Below are positions 1-8,822 of a DNA stretch of 64,000 nt, in pieces. Below the pieces are notes generated by a model, which saw only the letters and a list, made by a program, of their open reading frames with translations, was not told the origin of the DNA and did no database searches. Position 1 is the first letter of the stretch, and the number at the start of each line of letters is the position of its first letter. The stretch spans positions 620,001 to 684,000 of the forward strand of contig NZ_JAUTAN010000001.1 of assembly GCF_030818655.1 (NCBI RefSeq), read 5' to 3'. The translations under genes and the position numbers were made by a program. This DNA is from Nocardioides zeae. Its GTDB lineage: Bacteria > Actinomycetota > Actinomycetes > Propionibacteriales > Nocardioidaceae.

Positions 1-48
1 AACCTCCTGCGAGGAGGTGTGGATGTCTTCGAGCAGCAGCGCCTTCAT
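1..48 (-). CDS. N-terminal fragment, possibly D-3-phosphoglycerate dehydrogenase
   Basis: The ATG is at 48-46 and the frame runs off the left edge, so only 16 residues are visible (MKALLLEDIHTSSQEV). The opening MKALLLEDIH resembles the start of SerA-type phosphoglycerate dehydrogenases, which make 3-phosphohydroxypyruvate for serine synthesis; that identity rests on one short match and is tentative. A GGAAG ribosome site lies just upstream, and a possible -10 (TAGATT on the minus strand, 117-112) sits about 65 bases before the start. Confidence 0.45.
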   Translation of the reverse strand, partial: MKALLLEDIHTSSQEV

Positions 49-158
49 CAGTCTTCCGTCGTCGGGGTCAGGGGGGTGGACGCAGCCCTGACGGGCGACG
101 TCCGAGCACCGAATCTAATGTCTGCGCCCGTGGATCTGTTCCGCGGGCCGAGGGGTGG

Positions 159-959
159 TCAACCGAGGTCGCGTCGCAGGGTGGTGAGCCGCCCCACGAG
201 GGCGAGACCCGCGGCGTACGCCAGCAGCACGAGGCCCGCGGCCCACCGGGGCAGGAGCTCGCCCTCGCCCATCTCCGCGAAGAAGGCGGAGCCGATGAGA
301 CCGTCGGCCGCAGCACCGGGCAGGAACATCGCCACCCGGTCGAGGCCGTCGATCGCGCCGAGCGCCACCCGCGCGACGGGCTCGACGAACTGGGTGAAGA
401 CGAGGATGACGACGATCGCCGCGACCTGCTGGGTGAGCACGGCGCCGAAGCCGGTGCCGATGACGGTCCAGAGCACGGTCACGACGACCGTCAGCGCGAT
501 CACGCGCCAGACCTCCCCGCTGCCGAGGTGGGCGCCGTCGCCCCGCCAGGCCAGCACCGGGGCGGCCGCGCCGACGATGCCGGCAGCGCCGGCCACGCCG
601 TAGACGAGTCCCAGCGGCACGCTGACCGCCAGCTTCGCCACGAGCACGACCGTGCGGCGCGGCTCGACCAGCAACGTCTGGGTGATGGTGCCGTGGCGGA
701 ACTCGCTCGTCACGAGCAGGCTGCCGGCGAGGAGCGGGAACGCGTAGCCGACGGCGTTGACGAGCCCGTAGACGGTCGTCGCCGCCGCCTCGCCCTCGAC
801 GGGAGCGAGCGCGCCCGTCGCGTCGCCCGCCGCGACGGTGAGGGCGAACGCCATGACGGCCCCGATGAAGGCGAGGTAGCCGCACATCGCCAGCGCCAGC
901 ACCCACCACATCCGGGTGCTCGTCAGCTTGGTGAGCTCCGAGCGGATCGCGGCGACCAT
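159..959 (-). CDS. ABC-2 type transporter permease
   Basis: A 266-residue integral membrane protein, the membrane half of an ABC exporter. The cytosolic start MVAAIRSELTKL, a first membrane segment at about 17-42, a stretch SLLVTSEFRHGTITQTLL typical of ABC-2 permeases (about 80-97) and four further hydrophobic segments support the call. Its ATG overlaps the stop of the ATPase gene (959-957 against 961-959), so the two are translationally coupled and form one transporter. The substrate cannot be read from sequence; the preceding TetR gene suggests export of a toxic or lipid-like compound. Confidence 0.88.
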   Translation of the reverse strand: MVAAIRSELTKLTSTRMWWVLALAMCGYLAFIGAVMAFALTVAAGDATGALAPVEGEAAATTVYGLVNAVGYAFPLLAGSLLVTSEFRHGTITQTLLVEPRRTVVLVAKLAVSVPLGLVYGVAGAAGIVGAAAPVLAWRGDGAHLGSGEVWRVIALTVVVTVLWTVIGTGFGAVLTQQVAAIVVILVFTQFVEPVARVALGAIDGLDRVAMFLPGAAADGLIGSAFFAEMGEGELLPRWAAGLVLLAYAAGLALVGRLTTLRRDLG

Positions 960-1909
960 CAGCGGCCTCCCACCGGAGACGCGGTCGGTGACGTCAGGCG
1001 GAGGAAGACGTCCTCCAGGTCGACGTCCCGCGGCTCGAGCCGGTGCAGCGGCACGCCGGCCGCGAAGGCGGCGTCCCCGACGAGCGCGGCCGCGACGTCC
1101 TGCACCAGCAGCCCGGACCCCTGCGGCTCCACCCGCCACCCGTGCTGCGCGGCGAGCCGCCCGAGGGCGGCGTCGTCGGGGGAGGAGACGTACGTCGCGA
1201 CCGCGGCCCGGTCGGCCAGGGCGGCCAGCGAGGACGCGTGCACGAGGCGGCCCCGGGCCACGACGACGACGTCGTCCACGGTGTGCTGCACCTCCCGCAG
1301 CGCGTGGCTCGAGACGAGGACGGTGCGGCCCTCGGCTGCGAACCGGCGGAGCAGGTGGCGCAGCCACACGATGCCCTGGGGGTCGAGACCGTTGGCCGGC
1401 TCGTCGAGGACGAGGACGGGCGGGTCGCCGAGGAGGGCGGTCGCCAGCCCGAGGCGTTGCCGCATGCCCATCGAGTAGCCGCCGACCCGCCGGTGCTCGG
1501 CACCCTCGAGGCCCACGAGCGCGATCAGCTCCCGGCAGCGCGCGAGACCGACGCCGCTGGGCGCCGCGAACGAGCGCAGGTGGTCGATGCCGCTGCGGCC
1601 CGGGTGGAAGCCCGGTTCCAGGGAGCTGCCCACCACCGTGGCGGGCAGCCGGTGGTCGCGGTAGCTGCGGCCACCGATGAGGGCCCGTCCCGCCGTGGGC
1701 GTGGCGAGCCCGAGCAGCATCCGGATCGTGGTGGTCTTCCCGGCACCGTTGGGGCCGAGGAAGCCGGTGACCGCTCCGGGCCGCACGGTGAAGGTGAGGC
1801 CGTCGACGGCGGGCAGGCCGCCGTAGACCTTGGTCAGGCCCTCGACCTCGATGGTCGGTGCCGACAGGGTGGTGCTGGCGGTGCGGGTGGTGCGGGTGGT
1901 CGACGTCAT
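959..1909 (-). CDS. ABC transporter ATP-binding protein
   Basis: A 316-residue ATPase subunit that powers the downstream permease. Visible motifs are Walker A GPNGAGKTT, the signature YSMGMRQRLGLA (a variant of LSGGQ) and Walker B VLVLDEPANGLDP, followed by a switch histidine in VSSHAL. The C-terminal 80 residues are the accessory domain of the DrrA/CcmA-like exporter ATPases. The start at 1909 is chosen because a strong AAGGAG site lies 8 bases upstream; the frame stays open further up but overlaps the TetR gene. The first 17 residues are a Thr/Ser-rich tail of no known function. Confidence 0.92.
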   Translation of the reverse strand: MTSTTRTTRTASTTLSAPTIEVEGLTKVYGGLPAVDGLTFTVRPGAVTGFLGPNGAGKTTTIRMLLGLATPTAGRALIGGRSYRDHRLPATVVGSSLEPGFHPGRSGIDHLRSFAAPSGVGLARCRELIALVGLEGAEHRRVGGYSMGMRQRLGLATALLGDPPVLVLDEPANGLDPQGIVWLRHLLRRFAAEGRTVLVSSHALREVQHTVDDVVVVARGRLVHASSLAALADRAAVATYVSSPDDAALGRLAAQHGWRVEPQGSGLLVQDVAAALVGDAAFAAGVPLHRLEPRDVDLEDVFLRLTSPTASPVGGR

Positions 1910-1962
1910 CGTCGGTGGCTCCTTCCCCCGGGTGGTGTGCCGGGGTCCACCCTCGCAGGCCC

Positions 1963-2610
1963 TCAGGCCAGGTCGAAGACCAGGCGGTCGAGCGCCTGGC
2001 GCACCCACGCGCCGTACTGCTCCGGCGTCCAGCCGTGGCGCTCGACGTAGCGGTGGTAGACCTCCGCGGACGCCAGGACGCTCCACGTGCACGCCCGGTC
2101 CGCCGCCGGTACGTCGCCGGTGAGCAGCCCCCGCTCGGCCGCCCAGGTCACTCCCGCGGCGCACGCGTCGTCGTCGCGGGCGGAGATGGTCTCGAACAGG
2201 GCGGCCGCCTCGGGGTCGAGGCTCGAGGCGTCCCGCAGCGCGAACCAGAGCCGGACGGACTGCGCGTGGTGGTCGGCCAGCCACGCGACGTACGTCGTCA
2301 GCGCCTCCTCCGTCGGGAGGGCCATGATCCGCTGGATGGTGGGCTCGTCGGTGATCGGTCGCACGTCCGCCTGGTCGCTGATGGTGCGCTGGTAGGCCTC
2401 GACGAGCAGGTGTGCCTTCGAGCCGGAGAGGTTCACGCGCGGCACGGAGACCCCGGCCGCCTCCGCGATCGCGGCGAGCGTCGTGGCCTGGTAGCCGAGC
2501 GTCGCGAACAGCTCGCGTGCACTGGCGATGATGCGGCCGTGGGTCGCCTCGAGGGCGGCGGCGCGGAGCGGCGACACGTAGCGCCGGCGCGGGCGTTCGG
2601 GTTCGTTCAC
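1963..2610 (-). CDS. TetR-family regulator of the ABC exporter
   Basis: A 215-residue one-component repressor. The N-terminal helix-turn-helix is seen in residues about 20-65 (ATHGRIIASARELFATLGYQ then TTLAAIAEAAGVSV); the C-terminal half would bind a ligand and dimerise. The GTG at 2610 starts an N-terminus (VNEPERPRRRY) of normal TetR length. It lies 53 bases upstream of the ABC ATPase on the same strand, so it probably controls this exporter. A perfect 14-bp palindrome 31 bases upstream of the start is a good operator candidate. An Arg-rich N-terminal arm precedes the fold. Confidence 0.85.
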   Translation of the reverse strand: MNEPERPRRRYVSPLRAAALEATHGRIIASARELFATLGYQATTLAAIAEAAGVSVPRVNLSGSKAHLLVEAYQRTISDQADVRPITDEPTIQRIMALPTEEALTTYVAWLADHHAQSVRLWFALRDASSLDPEAAALFETISARDDDACAAGVTWAAERGLLTGDVPAADRACTWSVLASAEVYHRYVERHGWTPEQYGAWVRQALDRLVFDLA

Positions 2611-2640
2611 CGCGGGACCTCGGATCGGCTGGTGCGGGGC

Positions 2641-2654
2641 GGCACAGCTGTGCC
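2641..2654. promoter_or_regulatory. Perfect palindrome, candidate TetR operator
   Basis: GGCACAGCTGTGCC is a perfect 14-bp palindrome upstream of the TetR gene that starts at 2610. A minus-strand TANNNT box (TAGCGT, 2668-2663) lies 9 bases further upstream, so the palindrome sits near the expected transcription start, a usual place for an autorepressor site. Binding is inferred. Confidence 0.45.
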
Positions 2655-2717
2655 GCAGGGGCACGCTACTCCTGCGGTACCCACTCCGGGCGGGCTTCAC
2701 CACGCTCGAGCCGCTGG

Positions 2718-3311
2718 TCACCCGTGCGTCCGGGCCGCCGGGGAGCGCTGCCGCCGGCGGCGCAGCAGCCCGGGCAGCACCCCCACGGCCAGCACGACGA
2801 GGACGACGAGCGCCAACGCCACGGTCGGGTCGGGCACGAGCCAGTTGCCGAGCACGCCGATGGCGGCGTACGCCACCGACCACAGGGCGGCGGCCGCGAC
2901 GTCGGCGGAGGCGAACCGCGCGGTCGGGTACCCGCCCAGGGCGGCGACCAGCAGCACCGGGATGCGGCCCCCGGGGACGAGGCGGGACAGCAGCAACGAG
3001 CGCACCTCGTTGCGCTCGAGACGGGTGCGCAGGCGGCGGAGCGCTCCGTCCGGGTCCTCGGCGTGCAACCAGCCGACCCGCTGGGCCAGCGGAGTGCCGG
3101 CCCGTCGGAGGACGACGTAGGTGACGAGGTCTCCGGTGTAGGCGCCCGCGGCGCCGACCGCGACGACGAGCACGATCTCCCAGGGTCGCTCCACGGCCGC
3201 GAGCACGGCCGCCGCGCTCACCAGGGCCCCGGTGGGCACGACGGGCACCACCGCCCCGAGGCTGACGAGCGCGTAGAGGCCGAGCAGGCCGCCGATCCCC
3301 AGGTCGGTCAT
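2718..3311 (-). CDS. DedA/VTT-family membrane protein
   Basis: A 197-residue membrane protein. It shows the DedA/SNARE-associated pattern: hydrophobic N-terminus (GLLGLYALVSLGAVVPVVPT), a re-entrant stretch, the conserved arginine-and-glycine motif in LLLSRLVPGGRIPVLL (about 112-127) and further membrane helices to a basic tail. DedA relatives act as lipid scramblases or transporters and support membrane potential and envelope homeostasis; the exact substrate here is unknown. Its ATG overlaps the stop of the upstream hydrolase gene by 4 bases, making it the last gene of a three-gene coupled operon. Confidence 0.8.
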   Translation of the reverse strand: MTDLGIGGLLGLYALVSLGAVVPVVPTGALVSAAAVLAAVERPWEIVLVVAVGAAGAYTGDLVTYVVLRRAGTPLAQRVGWLHAEDPDGALRRLRTRLERNEVRSLLLSRLVPGGRIPVLLVAALGGYPTARFASADVAAAALWSVAYAAIGVLGNWLVPDPTVALALVVLVVLAVGVLPGLLRRRRQRSPAARTHG

Positions 3312-4087
3312 CGCTCGACCCGTTCGCCGGGAGCCGGCACGACGACCTCGGCCCCGAGCCCCGCCTCCCGGGCCGCGGCGCGGAAGCGGGCGGGCGGGTC
3401 CACGAACAGCTCGCGGTGGCTGCGCGGGTGCAGCCGGCGCAGGCCCACGGGCCAGAAGGTCCCGTAGTGCACGGGGACGACGATCCCCGCTCCCACGGCA
3501 GCGACGGCTGCCGCTGCCTGGGCGGGGTCGAGGTGGTGCTCGCCGAGGCTCGGTCCCCAGCCGCCGATGGGCACGAGGGCCAGGTCGACCGGGGCCACGG
3601 CCGCGAGGCCGGGCTGCGGCCCGGTGTCGCCGGGGTACCAGCACGACCGTCCGTCGTGCTCGAAGCGGAAGCCCAGCGCCGGGGCCGCGTGGCCGCCGGG
3701 CAGGCGCCCCCGGCGCACGTCGCGGTGGCCGTCGTGCTCGGCGCGCAGCACCTCGACGCGCACACCCGCCACGTCGAGCGAGTCGCCGGGGAGGGCCTCG
3801 ATGCAGGACAGCCGCCGCAGCGCGGGCACCGCTCGCGGCGCGCCGCGGGGCACGACGACGGGGACGTGCGCACCGAAGCGTCGCAGCGACGGTACGTGCA
3901 GGTGGTCGTGGTGGAGGTGGGAGACGAGCACGAGGTCGGCGACGGCAGCGGCCGGCGGCGGGGTGGGGGACGCACGGCGCAGGTGGAGCAGGCGCCGGCC
4001 CAGCAGGGGGTCGGTCGCCACGCGGGCTCCACCCAGCTCGACGGTCGTGCTCGCGTGGCCCCACCACGTGACGGCGAGGTGGGTCAT
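3308..4087 (-). CDS. Metallo-beta-lactamase-fold hydrolase (UlaG-like)
   Basis: A 259-residue protein of the MBL fold. The metal site HxHxDH is seen in SHLHHDHLH (about 55-63), with later ligands in AEHDGHRD, WYPGDTG (Asp ligand) and PVHYGTFW (His ligand). The opening VTWWGHAS is typical of the UlaG/NAPE-PLD-like branch, which contains ascorbate-phosphate lactonases and phospholipases, so a phosphodiesterase or lactonase activity is likely, substrate unknown. It overlaps both neighbours by 4 bases (ATGA), coupling it to the phosphatase-like protein upstream and the DedA protein downstream, which fits a lipid-related pathway (inference). Confidence 0.85.
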   Translation of the reverse strand: MTHLAVTWWGHASTTVELGGARVATDPLLGRRLLHLRRASPTPPPAAAVADLVLVSHLHHDHLHVPSLRRFGAHVPVVVPRGAPRAVPALRRLSCIEALPGDSLDVAGVRVEVLRAEHDGHRDVRRGRLPGGHAAPALGFRFEHDGRSCWYPGDTGPQPGLAAVAPVDLALVPIGGWGPSLGEHHLDPAQAAAAVAAVGAGIVVPVHYGTFWPVGLRRLHPRSHRELFVDPPARFRAAAREAGLGAEVVVPAPGERVER

Positions 4088-6193
4088 GCGACGGGTTCCG
4101 CGGCGGGCACCGGGTCGGCGGCGCGGAGCCCGTGCTGCACGAGCCGGTCCACGAGGAGGTGGTGCACGTCGATGCCGCGCAGCAGCCGGTCGGGCACGGC
4201 CCAACCGTCGGGGTGGACGAGGAGCGCCTCGGTCTGCCACCCGCCGAGGCCGCCGTGCGAGCCCACCAGCTCCTCGAACGCCGTCACCTCGCCGAGCACG
4301 GGGTCGTAGGCGCCCAGCACCACGACGTCGCCGACGTGGTCGCAGCGGTCGAGGTGGCGCAGGTCGTCGGCGGCGAGGGACCCGTACGGCGCGAGCGGGT
4401 CCTCGCCGTCACCGTCGACCACCTCGTGGGGGCCGAGGGCGCGCCAGCCGGTCGCACCCTCGACGACGAGGACGCCGTCCGTGCGGCGGGTCAGGACGAG
4501 CCCGACGCCGTCGAGGGACCGGAGGCCCGGGAGCAGGGTCGGCAGCAGGCGCTCGACGTCCTCGCGGGCGAGCCGGCCGGGGTGCTCGGGCAGGTAGAGG
4601 TGGGCGAGGCTGCCGGACGCGGCGACCCGGACGCTGGTCCGGGCGGCCGCGGGGAGGCCGGTCGCGGTGTCGCCCGCGATGGCCGCCGGGTCGACGTGCT
4701 CGGACCGGTCGGCCACGATCCGGCTCAGGGTCGGGCGCAGCAGCCCGGGCGCGCGGGTGCCCGTGGAGTGGAGCAGGTGGGCGGGTCCGACGGTCTCGGC
4801 CGACCCGGCGGCGCCGTCGACGGCGCCGGACGTGAGGTCGCTGACCGCCTCGGCGAGGGTGCGGCCCGTGCGCTGCAGGAAGGTGGTGCCCTGCGTCTGG
4901 CCGTGGTCGGAGACGACGACGAGCTCGTAGTCACGCCCCACCTCGCGGCCGAGGTCGTGGAGGAAGCGCAGCACGCGGTCGAGGCCCTCGAGGGTGCGCA
5001 TCGCCTCGGGGCGGGTCGGCCCCGCGTGGTGGGCGAGCTCGTCGTAGTCGAGCAGGTCGACGTAGACGACCGGCGCGCCGCGCGCCATCTGGTCGGCGAC
5101 GACGGCGACGCTGAGGTCCTTGAGCAGCACGGTGGTGAGGCCGCGCAGCACGACGAAGGAGCCCCCGCGGTGGACCCGGGGGAGCACGCCGCGGCGCCGT
5201 TGGCGTCGACCCTGGAACCACTCGGCCAGCATCTGGCCGACGAACAGCACGAACGAGCGCACGAACCCCGACCGGGTGACGGCGAACTCCGCGGCCCCGC
5301 GCTCGGAGCCGGGCGGGCGGGCGCGGGCCATCGTGAGGGCCGGGAGGGCGGCGTCTCCGGAGAAGAGGTTGCCGACGCTGGCGCCGTCGTCCGCGAGCAG
5401 ACCGCGGCCCGTGCTGCGCCGTCTGCGCCTCGGCCGCGTCCGCGGGGCGGCTGCAGACCAGCATCCGTCCCTGCTCCTTGTCGAACCACCGGAACGCCGG
5501 GATGGCCGTGTCGACGCCGTGGAGCAGCACGGCCTGGCCGGCGGGTGTCGTGGAGGGCGCGCCGGTGTGCCAGCTCCGCAGGCGGTGGCTGCCCGACCGC
5601 AGCAGGCTGCTGAGGAAGGGGATCGCCCCCGCCGCCGCGGCCTGGCGCACCAGGGGCTCGGCCACGCCGTCGAGCTGCACGACGAGGAGCCCGGGTCCGC
5701 TGACGTCGGTGCGCCGGGCGGTGCGGACGGAGCTGCCCATGACCTGGGCGAGGAAGACCTCGCTCGAGCTGGCGTCGACCACCCAGTCCAGCAGGGCGGC
5801 CACGACCGCGAGGCCCCAGGCGATGAGCACGACGTCGAGGAAGTCGATCGGCTCGATGGCCGGCACGAGCGACAGCGCGACCGCGAGGATGAGCGCCTGG
5901 GCCAGGAAGCCGGACAGCAGCAGCCCCACGACCCCGGTGAGCACCGTGAGCCGCGTGAGCAGGGGGCGCATCAGGGCGCCGACGAGGAGCACGGTGCCGA
6001 CCAGCAGCGCCACCGTGACGCTGCCGTTCTCGGGCACCTGCTCGCCCGGCACGAGCTGCAGCGTGACGGCCATGGCGACGAACGACAGGACGAAGGACCG
6101 CAGCACCCCGACGAGCCAGACCAGGGGTCGCGCCGTCCGCACGCCGCGTGCCGCGAGGACGGCACGTCGCCCGAACGCGGTCCGTTGCTGCAC
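4084..6193 (-). pseudogene. Membrane-anchored alkaline-phosphatase-superfamily protein, split by a frameshift
   Basis: Two minus-strand frames together encode one protein of about 702 residues. The N-terminal frame (from 6193) has four to five membrane helices (about 22-160) and then the phosphodiesterase/phosphatase start GPGLLVVQLDGVAEPLVRQA (metal-site Asp) and the nucleophile region STTPAGQAVLLHG. The C-terminal frame continues with VVYVDLLDYDELAHHAG and LVVVSDHGQTQG, the later metal-binding Asp/His motifs of the superfamily. The frames join at the GGG corresponding to 5408-5410: removing one base gives an unbroken ...QHGRGLLADDGASVG... . As written the gene is broken; an isolated sequencing error or a real mutation are both possible. 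A late restart at 5331 would lack the nucleophile. The downstream hydrolase and DedA genes overlap in series. Confidence 0.8.
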
Positions 6194-6232
6194 GTGGTCA
6201 GCGTAGGGCGCCCTCGGTGGGACAGCGCGGGG

Positions 6233-6628
6233 TCATCCCACCGACAGCTCGAACCGGCAGCCGCCGTCCGTGGTCGCGGTGGCCGCCTCGACGACCTCGC
6301 CCCGCTCGACCTCCCACTCGTCCTGCGTGTCGCGGAGGCGGATGCCGCCCGTGTCGTTCGTCGGTGCCAGGTCCTCGGAGCTGCGGAGCACCGCGTGGTC
6401 GCCGCCGACGTCGACGACGGTGAGCGTCACCCCGCAGCCGACGTCGGCCTCCTCGCCCTCGGCGGGGAGCAGCGTCCACGTCGTCGCCGTGGGGTCGTGG
6501 TCCGGGTCCCACCCGTTCCAGGGCGTGGAGACGATCCGCACCTCGCTGACGTCGGGTTCGCTCGCGCATCCCGCGAGGGCCAGCAGGGCGACCGGGAGGG
6601 ACAGGAGGGCGGCGATGGAGGGGCGCAT
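6233..6628 (-). CDS. Small predicted lipoprotein
   Basis: A 131-residue secreted lipoprotein of unknown function. Residues 1-21 form a signal peptide with lipobox LAGC (Cys21 to be lipidated). The mature part is short, acidic and Thr/Asp-rich, with two further cysteines (Cys67 region VGCGV and DGGCRF near the C-terminus) that could form a disulfide. The last 50 residues resemble a small beta domain. It is followed on the same strand by the phosphatase-like gene, but a 39-base gap leaves the operon link uncertain. No family was recognised. Confidence 0.7.
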   Translation of the reverse strand: MRPSIAALLSLPVALLALAGCASEPDVSEVRIVSTPWNGWDPDHDPTATTWTLLPAEGEEADVGCGVTLTVVDVGGDHAVLRSSEDLAPTNDTGGIRLRDTQDEWEVERGEVVEAATATTDGGCRFELSVG

Positions 6629-6692
6629 GGAGGTACGACGCGCGCCGGCCTCCGGCGGTTCCCGGGGCGGGCGGGTGAGGTGCGGCCGCGGC

Positions 6693-7505
6693 TCAGAAGC
6701 CGCGGAAGACGCCGTCCGGGTCGGCGCTGTCGGCGTACTCGAAGAAGCCCATGTTGGCGATGGCGAGGTTGGCCTCGACCTCGGCGACCACGTCGACGGT
6801 GCTGCGGAAGCTGCGGGGGAGGTCCGGCTCGCCCTCCGCCGCAGGCCCGAGGTCGACCCAGAGCACGGTGACCTCTCCGCCGGCGGCGGCCTCGCGCATC
6901 GATCGTCCGTCGGCCAGCAGGAGGTAGCCGTAGGTCGGGGGCAGGTCCGCGATCGCGGCCTCGGCAGTCAGGCCCGCCCAGGCCGGGTCGTCGGAGGTCA
7001 GGATGGCCGGCTGGTAGAGCTCGGGCGGCTCGCCGCACGGACCCGGCTCGCCGTCGCCGAAGTCGGTGCCGGCGAGCACCAGCTCCGTGACGCGCGTCCA
7101 GGCGGCGTCGTCGGTGCGGTCGGCGCGGACCAGCACTGCGGTCGTCCCGTCGGCGGCGAGGGCCTCGTCGAGTGGTGTCCCGATGGGGAGGGTCATGTCG
7201 AGCTCCTCGGTGTCCTCGACCTCCTCGGCCCCGTCGGGGCCCGGCGGGTCGCAGAGGTCGCTGTCGTCGAGGGGCGGGACGTCCCCGCCCTCCTGCCACG
7301 CCTCGCGCACGAGCTCGTCGATCTCCGCCTGCGTCAGGTCGTCGCCGCCGTCGCCCACCCACCCCTCGAGGGAGGTCTCCGACTCGGCACCGGCACGCAC
7401 CGGGTCGGCGTCGCCCGGCCCGCCGACGTCCCCGCACCCGGCGAGGACCAGCACGGCCGGCAGCAGCGCGGCCACCACGAGGCCACGGGCAGGAGGGCGG
7501 GTCAC
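6693..7505 (-). CDS. Predicted lipoprotein, function unknown
   Basis: A 270-residue secreted lipoprotein starting with GTG at 7505. The signal peptide ends in VLVLAGC (Cys24 lipidation site). The mature protein begins with a very acidic, Asp/Glu/Gly-rich stretch (about 25-105), followed by a mixed alpha/beta domain with repeated features such as AILTSDDPAWAGLTAEAAIA. Cysteines in SDLCDPP and PGPCGEPP may pair. The gene sits between a TetR gene and the smaller lipoprotein on the same strand. No known family was recognised, so the role is open. Confidence 0.7.
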   Translation of the reverse strand: MTRPPARGLVVAALLPAVLVLAGCGDVGGPGDADPVRAGAESETSLEGWVGDGGDDLTQAEIDELVREAWQEGGDVPPLDDSDLCDPPGPDGAEEVEDTEELDMTLPIGTPLDEALAADGTTAVLVRADRTDDAAWTRVTELVLAGTDFGDGEPGPCGEPPELYQPAILTSDDPAWAGLTAEAAIADLPPTYGYLLLADGRSMREAAAGGEVTVLWVDLGPAAEGEPDLPRSFRSTVDVVAEVEANLAIANMGFFEYADSADPDGVFRGF

Positions 7506-7549
7506 GGCACCATGGTGGCCGCGACGGCCGCCGTTGTCCCGCGAACGCC

Positions 7550-8242
7550 TCACGCCCGCAGCGACCGCACGAGCGCGACGACGTCGTTGGCGACGCCCCG
7601 CACGACGGGCAACCGCGTCAGCCGGCACAGTCGGTCGACGAGCGGCACGACGCCGTGCACGAGGGCCCGGGTGCGCGCCTGGCCCTCGGACGCGTCGTAC
7701 ACCCAGAAGAGCACGACGCCCATCTGGAGCAGCCACAGCAGCTCCGGCATCTCCTCGCGGAGGGCGGGGGCTAGGCGGAGGTCCGAGCCGGCGAGCACCT
7801 GACGGTGGATGTCGACCGACGTCGCACGCGCGGCCGCCGACTCGGGGGAGAAGGGCGAGAGGGGGCTGCGCGGGTCCGCCGCGTTCCGGAAGAAGGTGGC
7901 GGCGAAGTCGCGGTAGGGCTCCGCGAGGTCGATCCACCCCTCCAGCACGCCCGTGAGCCGCTCGGCGAACCCGGTCTCGGTGGCCAGCACGTCGCCCACC
8001 AGGTCGTGGTGCGCACCCGAGAGCTGGTCGTAGAACCCCTGGACCAGGTGCTCCTTCGACGCGAAGTAGTAGTAGGCGCTGCCCAGGGACACCCCGGCGG
8101 CGTCGGCGACCGCGCGCATGGTGGTCGCGTCGTACCCGCCCTCGCGGAAGAGCCGCATCGCCGCCCCGACGATCGCGGCGCGGGTCGCCTCGGCCTTGGC
8201 GGAGCGGGGAGCAGGCGTCGGCACAGCCGCCAGGGTAGTCAC
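7550..8242 (-). CDS. TetR-family transcriptional regulator
   Basis: A repressor of about 230 residues. The helix-turn-helix is clear (MRLFREGGYDATTMRAVADA then GVSLGSAYYYFASKEHLVQG, residues about 29-68). Start choice is uncertain: GTG at 8242 lies directly on the GGAGGAGG site, whereas GTG at 8227 has a long spacer. The gene lies 55 bases downstream of a small membrane-protein gene whose promoter holds two copies of the palindrome TTTGAACGTGTTCAAA, typical of TetR operators, so this protein is the likely ligand-controlled repressor of that operon and of itself. The C-terminal domain would bind the inducer, possibly an acyl or hydrophobic compound. Confidence 0.88.
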   Translation of the reverse strand: MTTLAAVPTPAPRSAKAEATRAAIVGAAMRLFREGGYDATTMRAVADAAGVSLGSAYYYFASKEHLVQGFYDQLSGAHHDLVGDVLATETGFAERLTGVLEGWIDLAEPYRDFAATFFRNAADPRSPLSPFSPESAAARATSVDIHRQVLAGSDLRLAPALREEMPELLWLLQMGVVLFWVYDASEGQARTRALVHGVVPLVDRLCRLTRLPVVRGVANDVVALVRSLRA

Positions 8243-8297
8243 CTCCTCCCGTCGACGCTGTCGGCGCCGTCGGCGGCTGTCGGTACGGCGCGTTCCC

Positions 8298-8735
8298 TCA
8301 GCTGCCGGGAGCGGGGTGGGCGCCGGGGTAGGGCCCGAACGCGCCGGGCACGACGCGGCTGGGCGGGACGGGCGGCATGGTGGCCTGCTCGAAGCGGTGC
8401 CGGCGGCGGATCGAGTTGAAGACCAGCACGTTGGTGAAGTGCACGGCGCCCAGCACGAGCAGCACCACGCCGAGCTTGACGCTCAGGCTCTCGAGCATCG
8501 CGCTCGCGTCGGGTACGGGGTCGCCGACGCGGAGGAAGAGCAGCACGAAGCCGACGTTGAGCAGGTAGAAGCCCACCACCAGCAGACGGTTCACGGCCCC
8601 GGCGAGGTCGTGCCGACCCTCGAAGACGTCGGCCAGGAAGATCGTGCCGTTGGTCGAGAGGACGTGGGCGACCCACATCGTGAGCGGCACGGCGACGGCG
8701 AGGTAGCCGACGTAGGTGGCGACGGTCCAGTCCAT
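8298..8735 (-). CDS. Small integral membrane protein, TetR-controlled
   Basis: A 145-residue protein with three membrane segments (about 6-26, 47-68 and 83-106) and a Pro-rich cytosolic tail. It is a clear paralogue of the protein encoded at 8902-9318: both start xDWTxATxxxYL and share VNxLLxxGF and LSVKLGVVLLVLG. Function is unknown. A GGAGG site precedes the ATG. Two palindromic operators stand directly upstream, and the TetR gene follows in the same direction, so this pair looks like an inducible envelope-response unit (inference). Confidence 0.75.
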   Translation of the reverse strand: MDWTVATYVGYLAVAVPLTMWVAHVLSTNGTIFLADVFEGRHDLAGAVNRLLVVGFYLLNVGFVLLFLRVGDPVPDASAMLESLSVKLGVVLLVLGAVHFTNVLVFNSIRRRHRFEQATMPPVPPSRVVPGAFGPYPGAHPAPGS

Positions 8736-8746
8736 GGTTCCTCCGG

Positions 8747-8806
8747 TTTGAACGTGTTCAAAAATGCGGACGGCTCGATCGTGCGGCAGTTTTGAACGTG
8801 TTCAAA
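8747..8806. promoter_or_regulatory. Twin palindromic operators TTTGAACGTGTTCAAA
   Basis: The same 16-bp near-perfect palindrome occurs at 8747-8762 and 8791-8806, centres 44 bp apart, about four helical turns, so two repressor dimers could bind on one DNA face. The first copy ends 12 bases before the membrane-protein start at 8735 and would block transcription or initiation there. TTGAAC-N2-GTTCAA is a common TetR recognition form; the TetR protein encoded at 7550-8242 is the natural candidate. Confidence 0.75.
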
Positions 8807-8822
8807 GAGGGGGTCCCGGGCC

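Noticed and set aside
5408..5410. Programmed ribosomal frameshifting in the phosphatase gene.
   Set aside because: There is no slippery heptamer followed by a pseudoknot; a single inserted base is simpler.
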